DNA of 64,000 nt from CAYTSA01 sp964440345 (GTDB lineage Bacteria > Desulfobacterota > Desulfovibrionia > Desulfovibrionales > Desulfovibrionaceae). The translations under genes were made by a program, and so were the position numbers. The stretch is from assembly GCA_964440345.1 (NCBI GenBank), contig CAYTSA010000006.1, forward strand, positions 1 to 64,000. The letters are read 5' to 3'. The notes under the pieces were generated by a model. That model did not search any database and was not told where the DNA came from. It was given only the letters and a program-made list of their open reading frames with translations. Of the stretch, positions 18,570-26,083 are shown piece after piece. Each line of letters starts with the position of its first letter. Positions within the stretch are counted from its first letter, which is position 1.

Positions 18570-18859
18570 GGCGCCCCCGAGACGGCCAGCAAGGCCACGA
18601 GCATGGGATCGGCGGCGATAGCGCCGCCGTTACCGGAAAGCAAGGTATACGCCACAAGAACCAAGAGCAGCGCAGCGCACGCCGGCGCTGCAGCCCAGGC
18701 CATGCGGAAAAATGTCATGTCCTCAGAAACTGGCTGGGTCTCGCGGACCAGCCGGGCCAGCACACGCTGCTCAAAACCTTGCTCCAAGGCGCGCGTATCC
18801 GGCGCAAGCTCCTTTGTTTCCTCAAAAAACCTCTCCAAATCTGCGGGGCGTTTATGCAT
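18566..18859 (-). CDS. Membrane anti-sigma factor (probable)
   Basis: A 97-residue protein with a charged cytosolic N-terminus (KRPADLERFFEETKELAPDT), a helical middle and one membrane segment (about 57-76, AWAAAPACAALLLVLVAYTLL). It starts at 18859 inside the 3' end of the sigma gene (8-bp overlap). An upstream in-frame ATG would extend it deeper into the sigma gene and is less likely. Size, topology and coupling are those of anti-sigma factors; no zinc-binding HxxxCxxC motif is visible. Function is inferred from position. Confidence 0.65.
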   Translation of the reverse strand: MHKRPADLERFFEETKELAPDTRALEQGFEQRVLARLVRETQPVSEDMTFFRMAWAAAPACAALLLVLVAYTLLSGNGGAIAADPMLVALLAVSGAP

Positions 18860-19391
18860 CTTCTTTCTCCAAAAACTGTTGCAGCTTGGCTTTGGCCCGA
18901 TATGCCCGGACCCGAACATTGACGCTGCTTATGCCGCAGCGTTCAGCGGCTTCCTGCACCGACCAGCCTTCCATGTAAAGCATGGTCACCACTATCCGGT
19001 CCAGGGGTTTGAGCGTTGTGAGCATTGACTGGACCAATATACGCCGGTCTCTGGCGGCGGCCTCGCAGTGGCTGCAGTGGTCAGGCTCAGCTGGTTGCGT
19101 TTCCGGCTTGCGCTGCTGACGGCGCAGATAGTCTGTGCAGACGCTGGAGGCCACGCGGTACAGCCAGGTGCGGAAGCTGCATTTACCGCGGAACCGGTCC
19201 AGACAGCGGTACGCCTTCAGAAAAATCTCCTGGCCCAAGTCGTCTGCTTCGTGCGGCGAGCGGCAAAACCGCGCAGCAAAGGCCAGCATTTCCCGCTTGT
19301 GACGGCGCACCAGCTCGGCAAAGGCCCCTGCGTCCCCGCGCCGGGCGTGCGCCAACAGCTCTGCAGCGTCGGTGTTCTCGTTTGGTCTCAT
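18852..19391 (-). CDS. ECF-type RNA polymerase sigma factor
   Basis: A 179-residue sigma-70 family factor. Region 2 runs from about 10 to 80, with FAARFCRSPHEADDLGQEIFLKAYRCLDRF and the conserved RTWLYRVA segment. Region 4 is at the C-terminus, with LKPLDRIVVTMLYMEGWSVQEAAERCGIS forming the helix-turn-helix. The start at 19391 is chosen because the family begins close to the ALLAHARRGD-like segment; upstream in-frame ATGs lack a ribosome site. A cysteine pair SHCEAAA plus Cys in DHC lies in the linker. It heads the anti-sigma/CpxP-like operon. Confidence 0.9.
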   Translation of the reverse strand: MRPNENTDAAELLAHARRGDAGAFAELVRRHKREMLAFAARFCRSPHEADDLGQEIFLKAYRCLDRFRGKCSFRTWLYRVASSVCTDYLRRQQRKPETQPAEPDHCSHCEAAARDRRILVQSMLTTLKPLDRIVVTMLYMEGWSVQEAAERCGISSVNVRVRAYRAKAKLQQFLEKEDA

Positions 19392-19496
19392 GTCCCCCCG
19401 CGGGAAAAAGCATAGCCCGTTCCCCGCTGTGGAGCAACGCGCGGCAAGCCTGGTTTGAGGATCTCCCCTCCCCAAACCGAAGCGCTTTTGCTCTGG

Positions 19497-20027
19497 TTAC
19501 GCCGCGGTTTCTTCAGCCGTTGTTTCTGTGGACAGCTCGCCAGACAGGCCGCTTTCCACGGTGGAGCCGATCATGTCAATGGTTTCCGTGAAGCTCTGCA
19601 CAGTAAAGCCGCCGCCGAACGCCTGGCCTCCCATGCGCTGCATCACGCCGCCGCGGCCGCCCTGCATCATGCCAGGGGGCGGGCCGTCCGGCCGCAGGGC
19701 GTCCATGGAGCCGGTTTCCGAGGCTTCCTGGAACTTGCCGGCCATTTTGGAAAGGACCTCGGACTGCTGGCCGCCGGTTTCCTCGGCCATGGCGCTCAGC
19801 TCCTGGGCAATGGCCGCGGTGGTTTCGGCGAATTGTTCGGGGTCTTGCTCGGCCAGCTTCGAGAGTTCCTGCATGTGCTCAGCGGCCTTGGAAATCCGGC
19901 TGCTGTCGCCGCCCATAGGCGGAGGAGGAAACCCTTCCCCGCCAGCCATGCGGCCCGCCATGGGCTGCATGGGGGCCATGCCGTGCGCGCCCATCATCGG
20001 GCCATTGCCTAATGCGTTGATGCTCAT
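19497..20027 (-). CDS. Met/Gly/Pro-rich protein of unknown function
   Basis: A 176-residue protein with two low-complexity zones: N-terminal NGPMMGAHGMAPMQPM with GGEGFPPPPMGG, and a second PPPGMMQGGRGGVMQRM zone near 120-135. Between them lies a helical segment (about 43-100) with SRISKAAEHMQELSKLAEQ and FAETTAAIAQELSAMA. No signal peptide. AAGGAGG precedes the ATG. Methionine-rich stretches can bind copper(I), and the CpxP-like metal-sensor operon is next door, but the link is only positional. I do not recognise the family. Confidence 0.6.
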   Translation of the reverse strand: MSINALGNGPMMGAHGMAPMQPMAGRMAGGEGFPPPPMGGDSSRISKAAEHMQELSKLAEQDPEQFAETTAAIAQELSAMAEETGGQQSEVLSKMAGKFQEASETGSMDALRPDGPPPGMMQGGRGGVMQRMGGQAFGGGFTVQSFTETIDMIGSTVESGLSGELSTETTAEETAA

Positions 20028-20160
20028 ACAACACCTCCTTGTGGTGAATGGTTATGACCATACAGACGCTTCCGGAGGAGAAAAAGTTACGCCGCCGGCA
20101 AAAATAACAACAGGTCCTTTGTGCTTGTCATCATTTCAGGATTCGGGCTAGGTTTAGCGT

Positions 20161-20961
20161 ATGAAAATCGGGATAGTCCTTGCTGCGTTCGGCTCCAGCA
20201 ACCCTGCGGCGCGCCGGGTGCTGGAAAGCTTCACCCACCGGGTGCAAGCAGCATTTCCTGGCGTGCCGGCGCGCTGGGCGTTTACTTCAGGTAAGGTGCG
20301 GTCCATTCTGGCCGAAGAAGAAGGCAAGAAAACAGACTCCGTGGCCAAAGCCTTACAGAAGATGCGCTTTGAAAAGTACGGCCGCGTGGCGGTGCAATCC
20401 CTGCACGTGGTTCCAGGCGCGGAATTCGACGCTTTGAGCCGGGAGGTCGCCGGGGAAGCTGAAGGCTTTGCCGCTGTGGCTGTGGGCCGGCCCCTGCTCT
20501 CCACCCCGCAGGACGCGGAACAGGCCGCCCGGGCCGCTGTGCGCAGTTTGCCGGAATCCCGGGCGGCAAACGAGCCGGTGGTGTTCATGGGCCACGGCAC
20601 CTGGCACGCCGGGGACGAGCGCTACGAACGCCTTGCCGCGTTGCTGCAGAAGCAGGACCCGAATTTGCACATAGCCACCATGGACGGCGCCCGGACCATA
20701 GAAGACGTGCTGGACCGTCTGCCTGCTGCTGGGGCCTCTCCCCTGCGGGTCTGGCTGGTTCCCTTGCTGGCCGTGCCCGGCCGGCATGTGGAAAAGGATA
20801 TGGCCGGCCCGGACGACAACTCCTGGGTCAACCGCGTGGCCGCAGCCGGCTACGCCCCCCGGCCGGTGCACAAGGGCGCGGCCGAATACGACGCCTTCGC
20901 GGCCATTTGGCTGGACCACCTGACTGCTGCGGTGAATGAGCTGCCGGGATATCCGAGGTAG
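20161..20961 (+). CDS. cbiK: Sirohydrochlorin cobaltochelatase CbiK (cytoplasmic type)
   Basis: A 266-residue class II chelatase inserting Co(II), or iron for sirohaem, into sirohydrochlorin. Seen: two half domains, N-terminal GIVLAAFGSS and C-terminal VVFMGHGTWHAGD; the first active-site histidine is in GHGTWH and the second in AVPGRHVEKDMAG. There is no signal peptide, so it matches the cytosolic CbiK rather than the haem-binding periplasmic CbiK form known in D. vulgaris. The product feeds cobalamin or sirohaem, the latter being the DsrAB cofactor. No cobalamin riboswitch is seen upstream. Confidence 0.9.
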   Translation: MKIGIVLAAFGSSNPAARRVLESFTHRVQAAFPGVPARWAFTSGKVRSILAEEEGKKTDSVAKALQKMRFEKYGRVAVQSLHVVPGAEFDALSREVAGEAEGFAAVAVGRPLLSTPQDAEQAARAAVRSLPESRAANEPVVFMGHGTWHAGDERYERLAALLQKQDPNLHIATMDGARTIEDVLDRLPAAGASPLRVWLVPLLAVPGRHVEKDMAGPDDNSWVNRVAAAGYAPRPVHKGAAEYDAFAAIWLDHLTAAVNELPGYPR

Positions 20962-20990
20962 CCCAGGTTCACCTTAGAACACGAATTTCT

Positions 20991-21845
20991 TCACCCCGCC
21001 GCAATACAGAACACCCCCGCCGCCATCACCGCCGCGCCGGCCAGACGGCTGCGCACGTCCCCTTCCCGGTACGCCAGCCACCCCACCAGCACCGCAAAAA
21101 CCACGCTCAACCGCTTCACAGCCATGACGTAGGGAACCGGGCCCATCATGATGGCCGTCATCTGCAGCATGGCCGTAGTTGCAAGCAAAAGGCCAACAAG
21201 CAGCGCCCCGCGCAGCCAGTGCCCGCCGGCTTCGCCCCGGCGCAACCGAAGCAGCGCCCAGGGGCTGAGAATGGTAAAGATAGACAAAAACACGCTGGCC
21301 AGCCACAGAGTCTTGGATGAAGCGTTTATGCCTATCCGGTCAATATTGCTGGTGATGGACCAGATGAGCGAGACCATCAGCATGGCTCGGGGACCGGGAG
21401 CAGCGGCCAGAGCGCGGAACGGGGCCAGGGCGCCTTTGTTGCGCTCAGCCGCTTTTAACCCATAGGACCCGGCCACGATGAGCAGGATGCCGACGACGCC
21501 CAGAAAAGAGGGGTGTTCGCCCACAATGAGCGGCGAGGTGACGATCATGAACAGAGGGGTGAAGGCCAGCATGGGCATGGACAGGGACAAGTCGTACCGC
21601 TGTATGGTCCGAAAATAGAGGAAAAAGGCAAAGCTGTTCAACGAAGCGCTCACAGGCAGGGCCGTCCAATAAGCTGGCGCCAGAGTCCAGTCGGCGGCCC
21701 GGGCGGCAATCAGGAGCATGAACAGGCCGGATGCGCCCGTGGCGCCCCAGCCCAGCACCGCCGCGTTGGCCCGGCCGTGCGCCTTGACCAGGAAGTCCTG
21801 CGCTGTTTGCGACACTGCGCAGAGCAAGGCGAATATGAGCCACAC
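20991..21845 (-). CDS. EamA/DMT-superfamily transporter
   Basis: A 284-residue inner-membrane protein with about ten hydrophobic helices in two EamA halves (about 1-135 and 150-284). The N-terminal MWLIFALLCAVSQTAQDFLVKAHG and the second-half SLIWSITSNIDRIGI and PYVMAVKRLSVVFAVLVGWL segments are typical of drug/metabolite exporters of this type. The substrate cannot be read from sequence. It is convergent with cbiK and its start is next to the DUF3303 gene stop, so those two minus-strand genes may be one transcript. Confidence 0.85.
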   Translation of the reverse strand: MWLIFALLCAVSQTAQDFLVKAHGRANAAVLGWGATGASGLFMLLIAARAADWTLAPAYWTALPVSASLNSFAFFLYFRTIQRYDLSLSMPMLAFTPLFMIVTSPLIVGEHPSFLGVVGILLIVAGSYGLKAAERNKGALAPFRALAAAPGPRAMLMVSLIWSITSNIDRIGINASSKTLWLASVFLSIFTILSPWALLRLRRGEAGGHWLRGALLVGLLLATTAMLQMTAIMMGPVPYVMAVKRLSVVFAVLVGWLAYREGDVRSRLAGAAVMAAGVFCIAAG

Positions 21846-21862
21846 GTCCGGTTAGTCCTGGG

Positions 21863-22165
21863 CTAGTCCTGGCCCGCGGCAGGGCCGGCAGTGGAGCCCA
21901 GGACGGACTCACTGGCCTGGACCGAGGTCAAGACGGGCACTATCTCAAAATCAACAATGTCCGCCCAGTTGGCCGTCCACTCAGCAAACAGCCGCTCGGC
22001 CTCACTGGGCTGGCAACGCATAAGCTGAAAACAGCGGCGCAGGTCCTGCGAAACCCAGCTGTCAACGTACTCCAGGCCTTCGGGCAGCATGCGCCCCCGG
22101 GCCGCAGCCCGGTCATAGACCGGCGTTGCGCCGGCGGCAAAGGTTTCGATAACCATGTACAGCAT
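21863..22165 (-). CDS. DUF3303-family protein
   Basis: A 100-residue soluble protein. The pattern MLYMVIETFAAG, RGRMLPEGLEYVDSWV, RCFQLMRC and DIVDFEIVPVLTS matches DUF3303, an uncharacterised ferredoxin-like-fold family related to muconolactone isomerase-like stress domains. It lies 18 bp upstream of the EamA transporter and 18 bp downstream of a small basic ORF, all on the minus strand. Confidence 0.8.
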   Translation of the reverse strand: MLYMVIETFAAGATPVYDRAAARGRMLPEGLEYVDSWVSQDLRRCFQLMRCQPSEAERLFAEWTANWADIVDFEIVPVLTSVQASESVLGSTAGPAAGQD

Positions 22166-22183
22166 GGGGAGTGCATACCGCGG

Positions 22184-22378
22184 TCAGCGCTCGCGGTCTA
22201 CCGGCAATGTTTCCAGGCCCAACCGGTTGCGCACTCGGCCAGCCAGCCCCTGCCGCCGCCGCGGCATGCGCCGCCGGCGGCCCCGGGCGTCCGGCCGGTC
22301 CAGTTGATCGTCCCCGCGGGACGCTTCCGCTGCGTAGTGCATGGTTCCATCAGGTTTTATGACTGGCATTTCCGCCAT
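22184..22378 (-). CDS. Small arginine-rich protein, unknown
   Basis: A 64-residue product beginning MAEMPVIKPDGTMHYAAEA and ending in a strongly basic stretch (RGRRRRMPRRRQG). AAGGAGG lies 5 bp before the ATG at 22378, which supports translation. It is the first gene of the minus-strand group with DUF3303 and EamA. A frame open further upstream to 22900 is antisense to thiC and is not used. The basic tail could bind nucleic acid, but nothing proves it. Confidence 0.45.
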   Translation of the reverse strand: MAEMPVIKPDGTMHYAAEASRGDDQLDRPDARGRRRRMPRRRQGLAGRVRNRLGLETLPVDRER

Positions 22379-22541
22379 ATGGCCTCCTTTGGTTAACGAG
22401 AATACCTGGAGCGCGAAGGAGCGTCCAGGCGCAACGCGGCCTGCGCGTACCGCACAACCTTGTTCATTCCGGCGCAAGCGTTTTTCTTCCTTGTCCCCAA
22501 GGCGTTCTTCACGTAAAAATGTCTGCTTCAAGGAGGACAAT

Positions 22542-23807
22542 ATGCTTGAAAAGAACAACGCGCTGAGGAGCCTGCTGGAGGAGCGGATCAGCCAGCTGGC
22601 CGGCGCCGAAGAATTGGCCGAGGAAACCATCCGGTCTTGTGTGGACGCCGGAACCATGGTGTTGCTGGCCAACCCGGAACACAAAGGGGTCCGACCAACG
22701 CTGATCGGCCAGCCCGCTTCGGTCAAGGTGAACGCCAACATAGGCACATCCCCCAAGATTCTGGAGCCTGAGACCGAGGATAAAAAACTGGAGCTGTGCG
22801 ACAAGGCCGGGGCCCACACTGTCATGGACTTGTCCACGGGCGGAGAGCTGGACGCCATCCGCCGGGCCATGCTGGCCAAGACCCCGCTGCCCCTGGGCAC
22901 GGTGCCGGTCTACGCCGTGGCCGCCCACCGGGTGGAGGCCGGCGCGCAAGCCTACGACTTTACCGCAGACGAATTGCTGCAAGAGATAGAGCTGCAGGCC
23001 CAGCAAGGCGTGGATTTCATGACTGTACACTGCGGCCTGACCCGGCGCGGCGCCAAACTGACGGAAGAATCTGGCCGGGTGATGGGCATTGTTTCCCGCG
23101 GCGGCTCCATCATGACCAAGTGGATGCAGACGCGCAACGAGGAAAACCCTCTGCTGACGCGCTATGACGAGCTGCTGGAAATAGTGCGGCCGTACAACGT
23201 CACCCTCTCCCTGGGCGACGGCTTGCGGCCTGGCGCCGGGGCCGACGCCGGCGACGCCGCCCAGTGGGACGAGGTGGTGGAGCTTTCCCGGCTGGCCAGA
23301 CAGGCGCGCGAATACGGCGTGCAAGCCATGATTGAAGGCCCAGGCCACGTGCCGCTGCACCTGGTGGAGGGCCAGATACGCGACGTGAAGCGCATCTGCG
23401 ACGGCGCGCCCCTGTACGTGCTGGGGCCCCTGGTCACGGACAGCGCGCCCGGCTACGACCACATAGCCGGCGCCATAGGCGGCGCTTTGGCAGTGCGGGC
23501 CGGGGTGGATTTTCTGTGCTACTTAACGCCGGCCGAGCACCTGACCTTGCCCGGGCCGGAAGACGTGTGGCTGGGTGTGAAAGCCTCTCTGGTGGCGGCC
23601 CAGGCCGGGGAAGTAGCCCTGGGCCGAAAACGGGCCGTGCGCCGGGACCTGGACATGTCCAAAGCCCGTAAGGAGCTGGACTGGGAGACCATGGCCGACC
23701 TGGCCATAGACCCGGACCTGGTGCGCATGCGCAGCAAAGATCACGCGGACAAGGACTCCTGCGGCATGTGCGGCGCCTTTTGCGCTGTGCGTCTGCTCTC
23801 AGAATGA
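22542..23807 (+). CDS. thiC: ThiC-superfamily radical SAM enzyme (HMP-phosphate synthase or 5-hydroxybenzimidazole synthase)
   Basis: A 421-residue enzyme of the short anaerobic ThiC class, converting aminoimidazole ribotide to HMP-phosphate, or in the BzaF paralogues to 5-hydroxybenzimidazole. Seen: KVNANIGTS, the VMDLSTGG block, MTVHCGLTRRG, LSLGDGLRPG, the EGPGHVPLH motif and the C-terminal Fe-S cluster motif SCGMCGAFC (C-x2-C-x3-C). The start at 22542 has AAGGAGG before it. No thiamine-pyrophosphate riboswitch was found in the 160-bp upstream region, and other thiamine genes are absent. With cbiK only 1.6 kb away, a cobamide lower-ligand role is possible, though thiC is the default call. 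Confidence 0.8.
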   Translation: MLEKNNALRSLLEERISQLAGAEELAEETIRSCVDAGTMVLLANPEHKGVRPTLIGQPASVKVNANIGTSPKILEPETEDKKLELCDKAGAHTVMDLSTGGELDAIRRAMLAKTPLPLGTVPVYAVAAHRVEAGAQAYDFTADELLQEIELQAQQGVDFMTVHCGLTRRGAKLTEESGRVMGIVSRGGSIMTKWMQTRNEENPLLTRYDELLEIVRPYNVTLSLGDGLRPGAGADAGDAAQWDEVVELSRLARQAREYGVQAMIEGPGHVPLHLVEGQIRDVKRICDGAPLYVLGPLVTDSAPGYDHIAGAIGGALAVRAGVDFLCYLTPAEHLTLPGPEDVWLGVKASLVAAQAGEVALGRKRAVRRDLDMSKARKELDWETMADLAIDPDLVRMRSKDHADKDSCGMCGAFCAVRLLSE

Positions 23808-23838
23808 TCGACGCCAATACGTACGCGGCAAGAGCCGC

Positions 23839-23880
23839 AAAAAAAGTGCGCAACCGGCGGCCGGCTGCGCACTTTTTTGC
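23839..23880. terminator. Bidirectional hairpin between thiC and slyD
   Basis: AAAAAAGTGCGCA and TGCGCACTTTTTT flank a CCGG/CCGG inner stem. With A-run on one side and T-run on the other it fits a terminator for both convergent genes. Confidence 0.85.
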
Positions 23881-23897
23881 TCGTATAGATGGAGGGG

Positions 23898-24317
23898 TTA
23901 CTTTACCGCCACCAGCTTGATGTCAAAGTTCAGGTTCTTGCCAGCCAGCGGATGGTTGCCGTCCACGGTGACTTTCTCGTCGTTCATGCCCACCACGGTG
24001 AAATACACCGGCTGGCCCTGCATGTCGGCTTGGAGCACGGAGCCGACTTCCACGCCTTCGGGAATGTCCCCGGCCGGCACTTCCATGACCAGTTCTTTCT
24101 GGTGTTCGCCATAGGCGTCCTCGGGCGAGAGCGTCACCTGCTTGCTGTCGCCTTCGGCCATGCCCACCACGGCCTGCTCAAAACCAGGGATCACCTTGCC
24201 CTCGCCCACCTTGAAGGGAAGAGGCTCACGGCCCTCGGAGCTGTCAAAGACAGTCTCGTCGTCCAGGGTTCCGGTGTAATGTACTTCAACGTTGGATCCT
24301 TCCTGCGCGGTGCTCAT
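23898..24317 (-). CDS. slyD: FKBP-type peptidyl-prolyl isomerase, SlyD-like
   Basis: A 139-residue prolyl isomerase/chaperone. Seen: NVEVHYTGTLDDETVFDSS at the N-terminus, the FKBP core with EPLPFKVGEGKVIPGFE, the inserted flap domain (about 65-120, with DAYGEHQKELV), and closing HPLAGKNLNFDIKLV. The histidine-rich nickel-binding tail of E. coli SlyD is missing. The start at 24317 is set by AAGGAGA; upstream in-frame ATG codons lack a ribosome site. Confidence 0.93.
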   Translation of the reverse strand: MSTAQEGSNVEVHYTGTLDDETVFDSSEGREPLPFKVGEGKVIPGFEQAVVGMAEGDSKQVTLSPEDAYGEHQKELVMEVPAGDIPEGVEVGSVLQADMQGQPVYFTVVGMNDEKVTVDGNHPLAGKNLNFDIKLVAVK

Positions 24318-24435
24318 CTGCGCTTCTCCTTGTTTGCGTAGTGCTTTCAAATAATCTTTCTCGCCAGTCAAAAAATACATGATGACAGACTTTGACCTGT
24401 TTGTACAATCGGCTTCGAGGAAGAGGACATGAAAG

Positions 24436-24546
24436 CTATTTTCCGGGAGTTGCGCAGCGACCGCTACGTTTCCACACACCAAGAGCAAGAGCGCCGGCCA
24501 GGGCTAGGACCGGCCAGGCGGCCAGCGTGGGGATATCCGCCCACAG
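24436..24546 (-). other. Out-of-frame IPTL-CTERM-like sorting tail
   Basis: Just after the stop of the DUF1566 gene, the adjacent frame reads TELWADIPTLAAW followed by PVLALAGALALGVWKRSGR and a stop at 24436. The order IPTL-x-x-W, a short hydrophobic helix and a basic cluster is that of the IPTL-CTERM protein sorting signal. It has no start codon of its own. Removing one base shortly before the DUF1566 stop would fuse it to that protein. It is read as the detached C-terminus of the same gene, lost by a frameshift or reached by frameshifting. Confidence 0.5.
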
Positions 24547-24547
24547 C

Positions 24548-25852
24548 TCAGTCCCGCACCAGCCGCACGTAGTTGTAGATGCGCACGGCGTCGCCCTGGG
24601 GGCCGTGGCCTTCAGGGTAGTCCGCCGGGTTGCCTGCTTTCGGATCGCTGCGCTGGCAGCCCGCGCCGTGCACGTCTATCCACTTGCCGCCTTTCGTATC
24701 ATACCCCAGCCCCCGGCCAAAGGCCACGTAGCAGGCGGTGTCCCCACCGCCCCTGTAATTCAGGTGCGTGGTGGACGACCAGAAATACGGATAGTCTGCG
24801 GCGCCGTCCTCGTTGGTTATTTGGGTGGTGTTGAATACAGCATCAATGGCCGCTGAGCTGGTGGCGTCCGGAGAGCGGGAGTAGTCTACGATGGACTGCA
24901 GCTCCTTGATGTCCGGCAACCGCCAGTCGCTGTAGCCCAGGTGGTTCTCGCTGTTCTTGGTTTGCGCCCAGGCCAGGGCCTCCTGCCAGTTCAGGCCTTT
25001 ACCACTGTCGTCCTGGGTCCACATCAGGCGGGTTGCCTGATCGGTTATCGTGCCGTCGCCGTTGTCCACAAAATTGTTGGTCCCGTAAGTGTCCCCTCGC
25101 ACGCACTGCACGTTGAAGGTCTTGTCCTCTCCCCGAAGGACGAGTTCATAGCCTTTGATGCGGCCGTCGGCAAAGTTAACGCCGAACAGGAGATTGCCGG
25201 AGACGTATTCTGTGGAGGAGGCGTATTGCATGTCGATGAGGCGCTCGCCGGCAGAGGCGTCGCCGTAGGTAAAATCAAAGTAGCTGGTGTCCAGAAAGGC
25301 CACAAAGCTGTCTTCCACTTCCTCTGCGCCACTGATGTCCGTGCCCCGTCCGTCATACAGTGAATAGGCTTCCTTTATGGAGGGCAGCCGCCAGTCGCTC
25401 TTGCCGGCCAGCGTAAGGTTGCTGCAATAGCTTGTGGCGTCTGACAGGGTCATCTTATCGTTGGCGTCAATGTCCCCGTCGCCGTCAGTGTCTATTGTCT
25501 GTTGCCAGACCAGACCGGTGACGTTGTCGGTGACTGTGCCGTCGCCGTTGTCGGTGTAGGAGGTCTGGTTGCCCTTGTGTTGTGCGTCCTGGCCATAGTA
25601 GTCGGCGCTGGCAGACGAAGGGCAGTCCATGGAGTCCTTGTCGTTGTAACACTCGTCCTGCATGGAATCGACAAGAGGGAATGAGACTTTGGGCTCTTCG
25701 CCGCCCCCGGTCTGGCTCTTGTTTGCGGTAAATGCTGCGTAGAACAGTGTCATATCAACGTCTATCTTTGACTCCGCAGCCACCGCTGCTGTGGCCAGCA
25801 CTATTGCAAGCACGAACGCCCCCGCCAATCGCATCGTTACTGAGCACCGCAT
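24548..25852 (-). CDS. Secreted DUF1566 (Lcl C-terminal domain) protein
   Basis: A 434-residue exported protein with signal peptide ending in TAAVAAE. Two DUF1566 copies are seen. The first has VTDNVTGLVWQQ, a calcium-loop-like DTDGDGDIDANDK insert, and DWRLPSIKEAYSLYD. The second has ITDQATRLMWTQDD, SDWRLPDIKELQSIVDYSRSPD, YFWSSTTH and closing YNYVRLVRD. It is the long paralogue of the protein at 4913-5947. The start at 25852 has AGGAGG about 6 bp upstream. The stop is followed at once by an IPTL-type membrane tail in the +1 frame, so the annotated protein may have lost its anchor. Confidence 0.8.
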   Translation of the reverse strand: MRCSVTMRLAGAFVLAIVLATAAVAAESKIDVDMTLFYAAFTANKSQTGGGEEPKVSFPLVDSMQDECYNDKDSMDCPSSASADYYGQDAQHKGNQTSYTDNGDGTVTDNVTGLVWQQTIDTDGDGDIDANDKMTLSDATSYCSNLTLAGKSDWRLPSIKEAYSLYDGRGTDISGAEEVEDSFVAFLDTSYFDFTYGDASAGERLIDMQYASSTEYVSGNLLFGVNFADGRIKGYELVLRGEDKTFNVQCVRGDTYGTNNFVDNGDGTITDQATRLMWTQDDSGKGLNWQEALAWAQTKNSENHLGYSDWRLPDIKELQSIVDYSRSPDATSSAAIDAVFNTTQITNEDGAADYPYFWSSTTHLNYRGGGDTACYVAFGRGLGYDTKGGKWIDVHGAGCQRSDPKAGNPADYPEGHGPQGDAVRIYNYVRLVRD

Positions 25853-25889
25853 AGAACATCCTCCTGTGTGTTGAATAGGCACAGATCAG

Positions 25890-25959
25890 TTAGAGCATTT
25901 CCCTAAAAAAAATTGTACATTGTTTCAGAAGCGAGCATTGTCTTAACGCGAAAATGTAG
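25890..25959. mobile_element. MITE-like repeat, family 1, internally deleted copy
   Basis: About 70 bp in reverse orientation to the copy at 2361. It has TTAGAGCATTT at one end, ACATTGTTTCAGAAGCGAGC in the middle and AACGCGAAAATGTAG at the other end. About 35 bp of the central part are missing. It lies in the promoter region of the DUF1566 gene (start 25852). Confidence 0.6.
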
Positions 25960-25996
25960 TCATATACGCAGCATTACTAAAAAGGGTTTCAGAAAC

Positions 25997-26033
25997 AAAG
26001 CGCGGTCAGAAACAAAATTCCGGCCGCGCTTTT
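25997..26033. terminator. Hairpin after the M16C peptidase gene
   Basis: AAAGCGCGG pairs with CCGCGCTTT across a 19-base loop, 50 bp past the stop of the minus-strand peptidase; T-runs flank the stem. Confidence 0.6.
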
Positions 26034-26083
26034 TGTGGTTCATATGCTTGAAGAATGGCAGCAGGCATGCTTTGCTTTCTCAC

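Noticed and set aside
20028..20160. Cobalamin riboswitch before cbiK
   Set aside because: No GCCACUG box or typical fold elements.
22379..22541. TPP riboswitch before thiC
   Set aside because: The conserved CUGAGA and the ACCUGAU-like core are absent; only a simple CCTGGAGCG/CGTCCAGG hairpin is seen.
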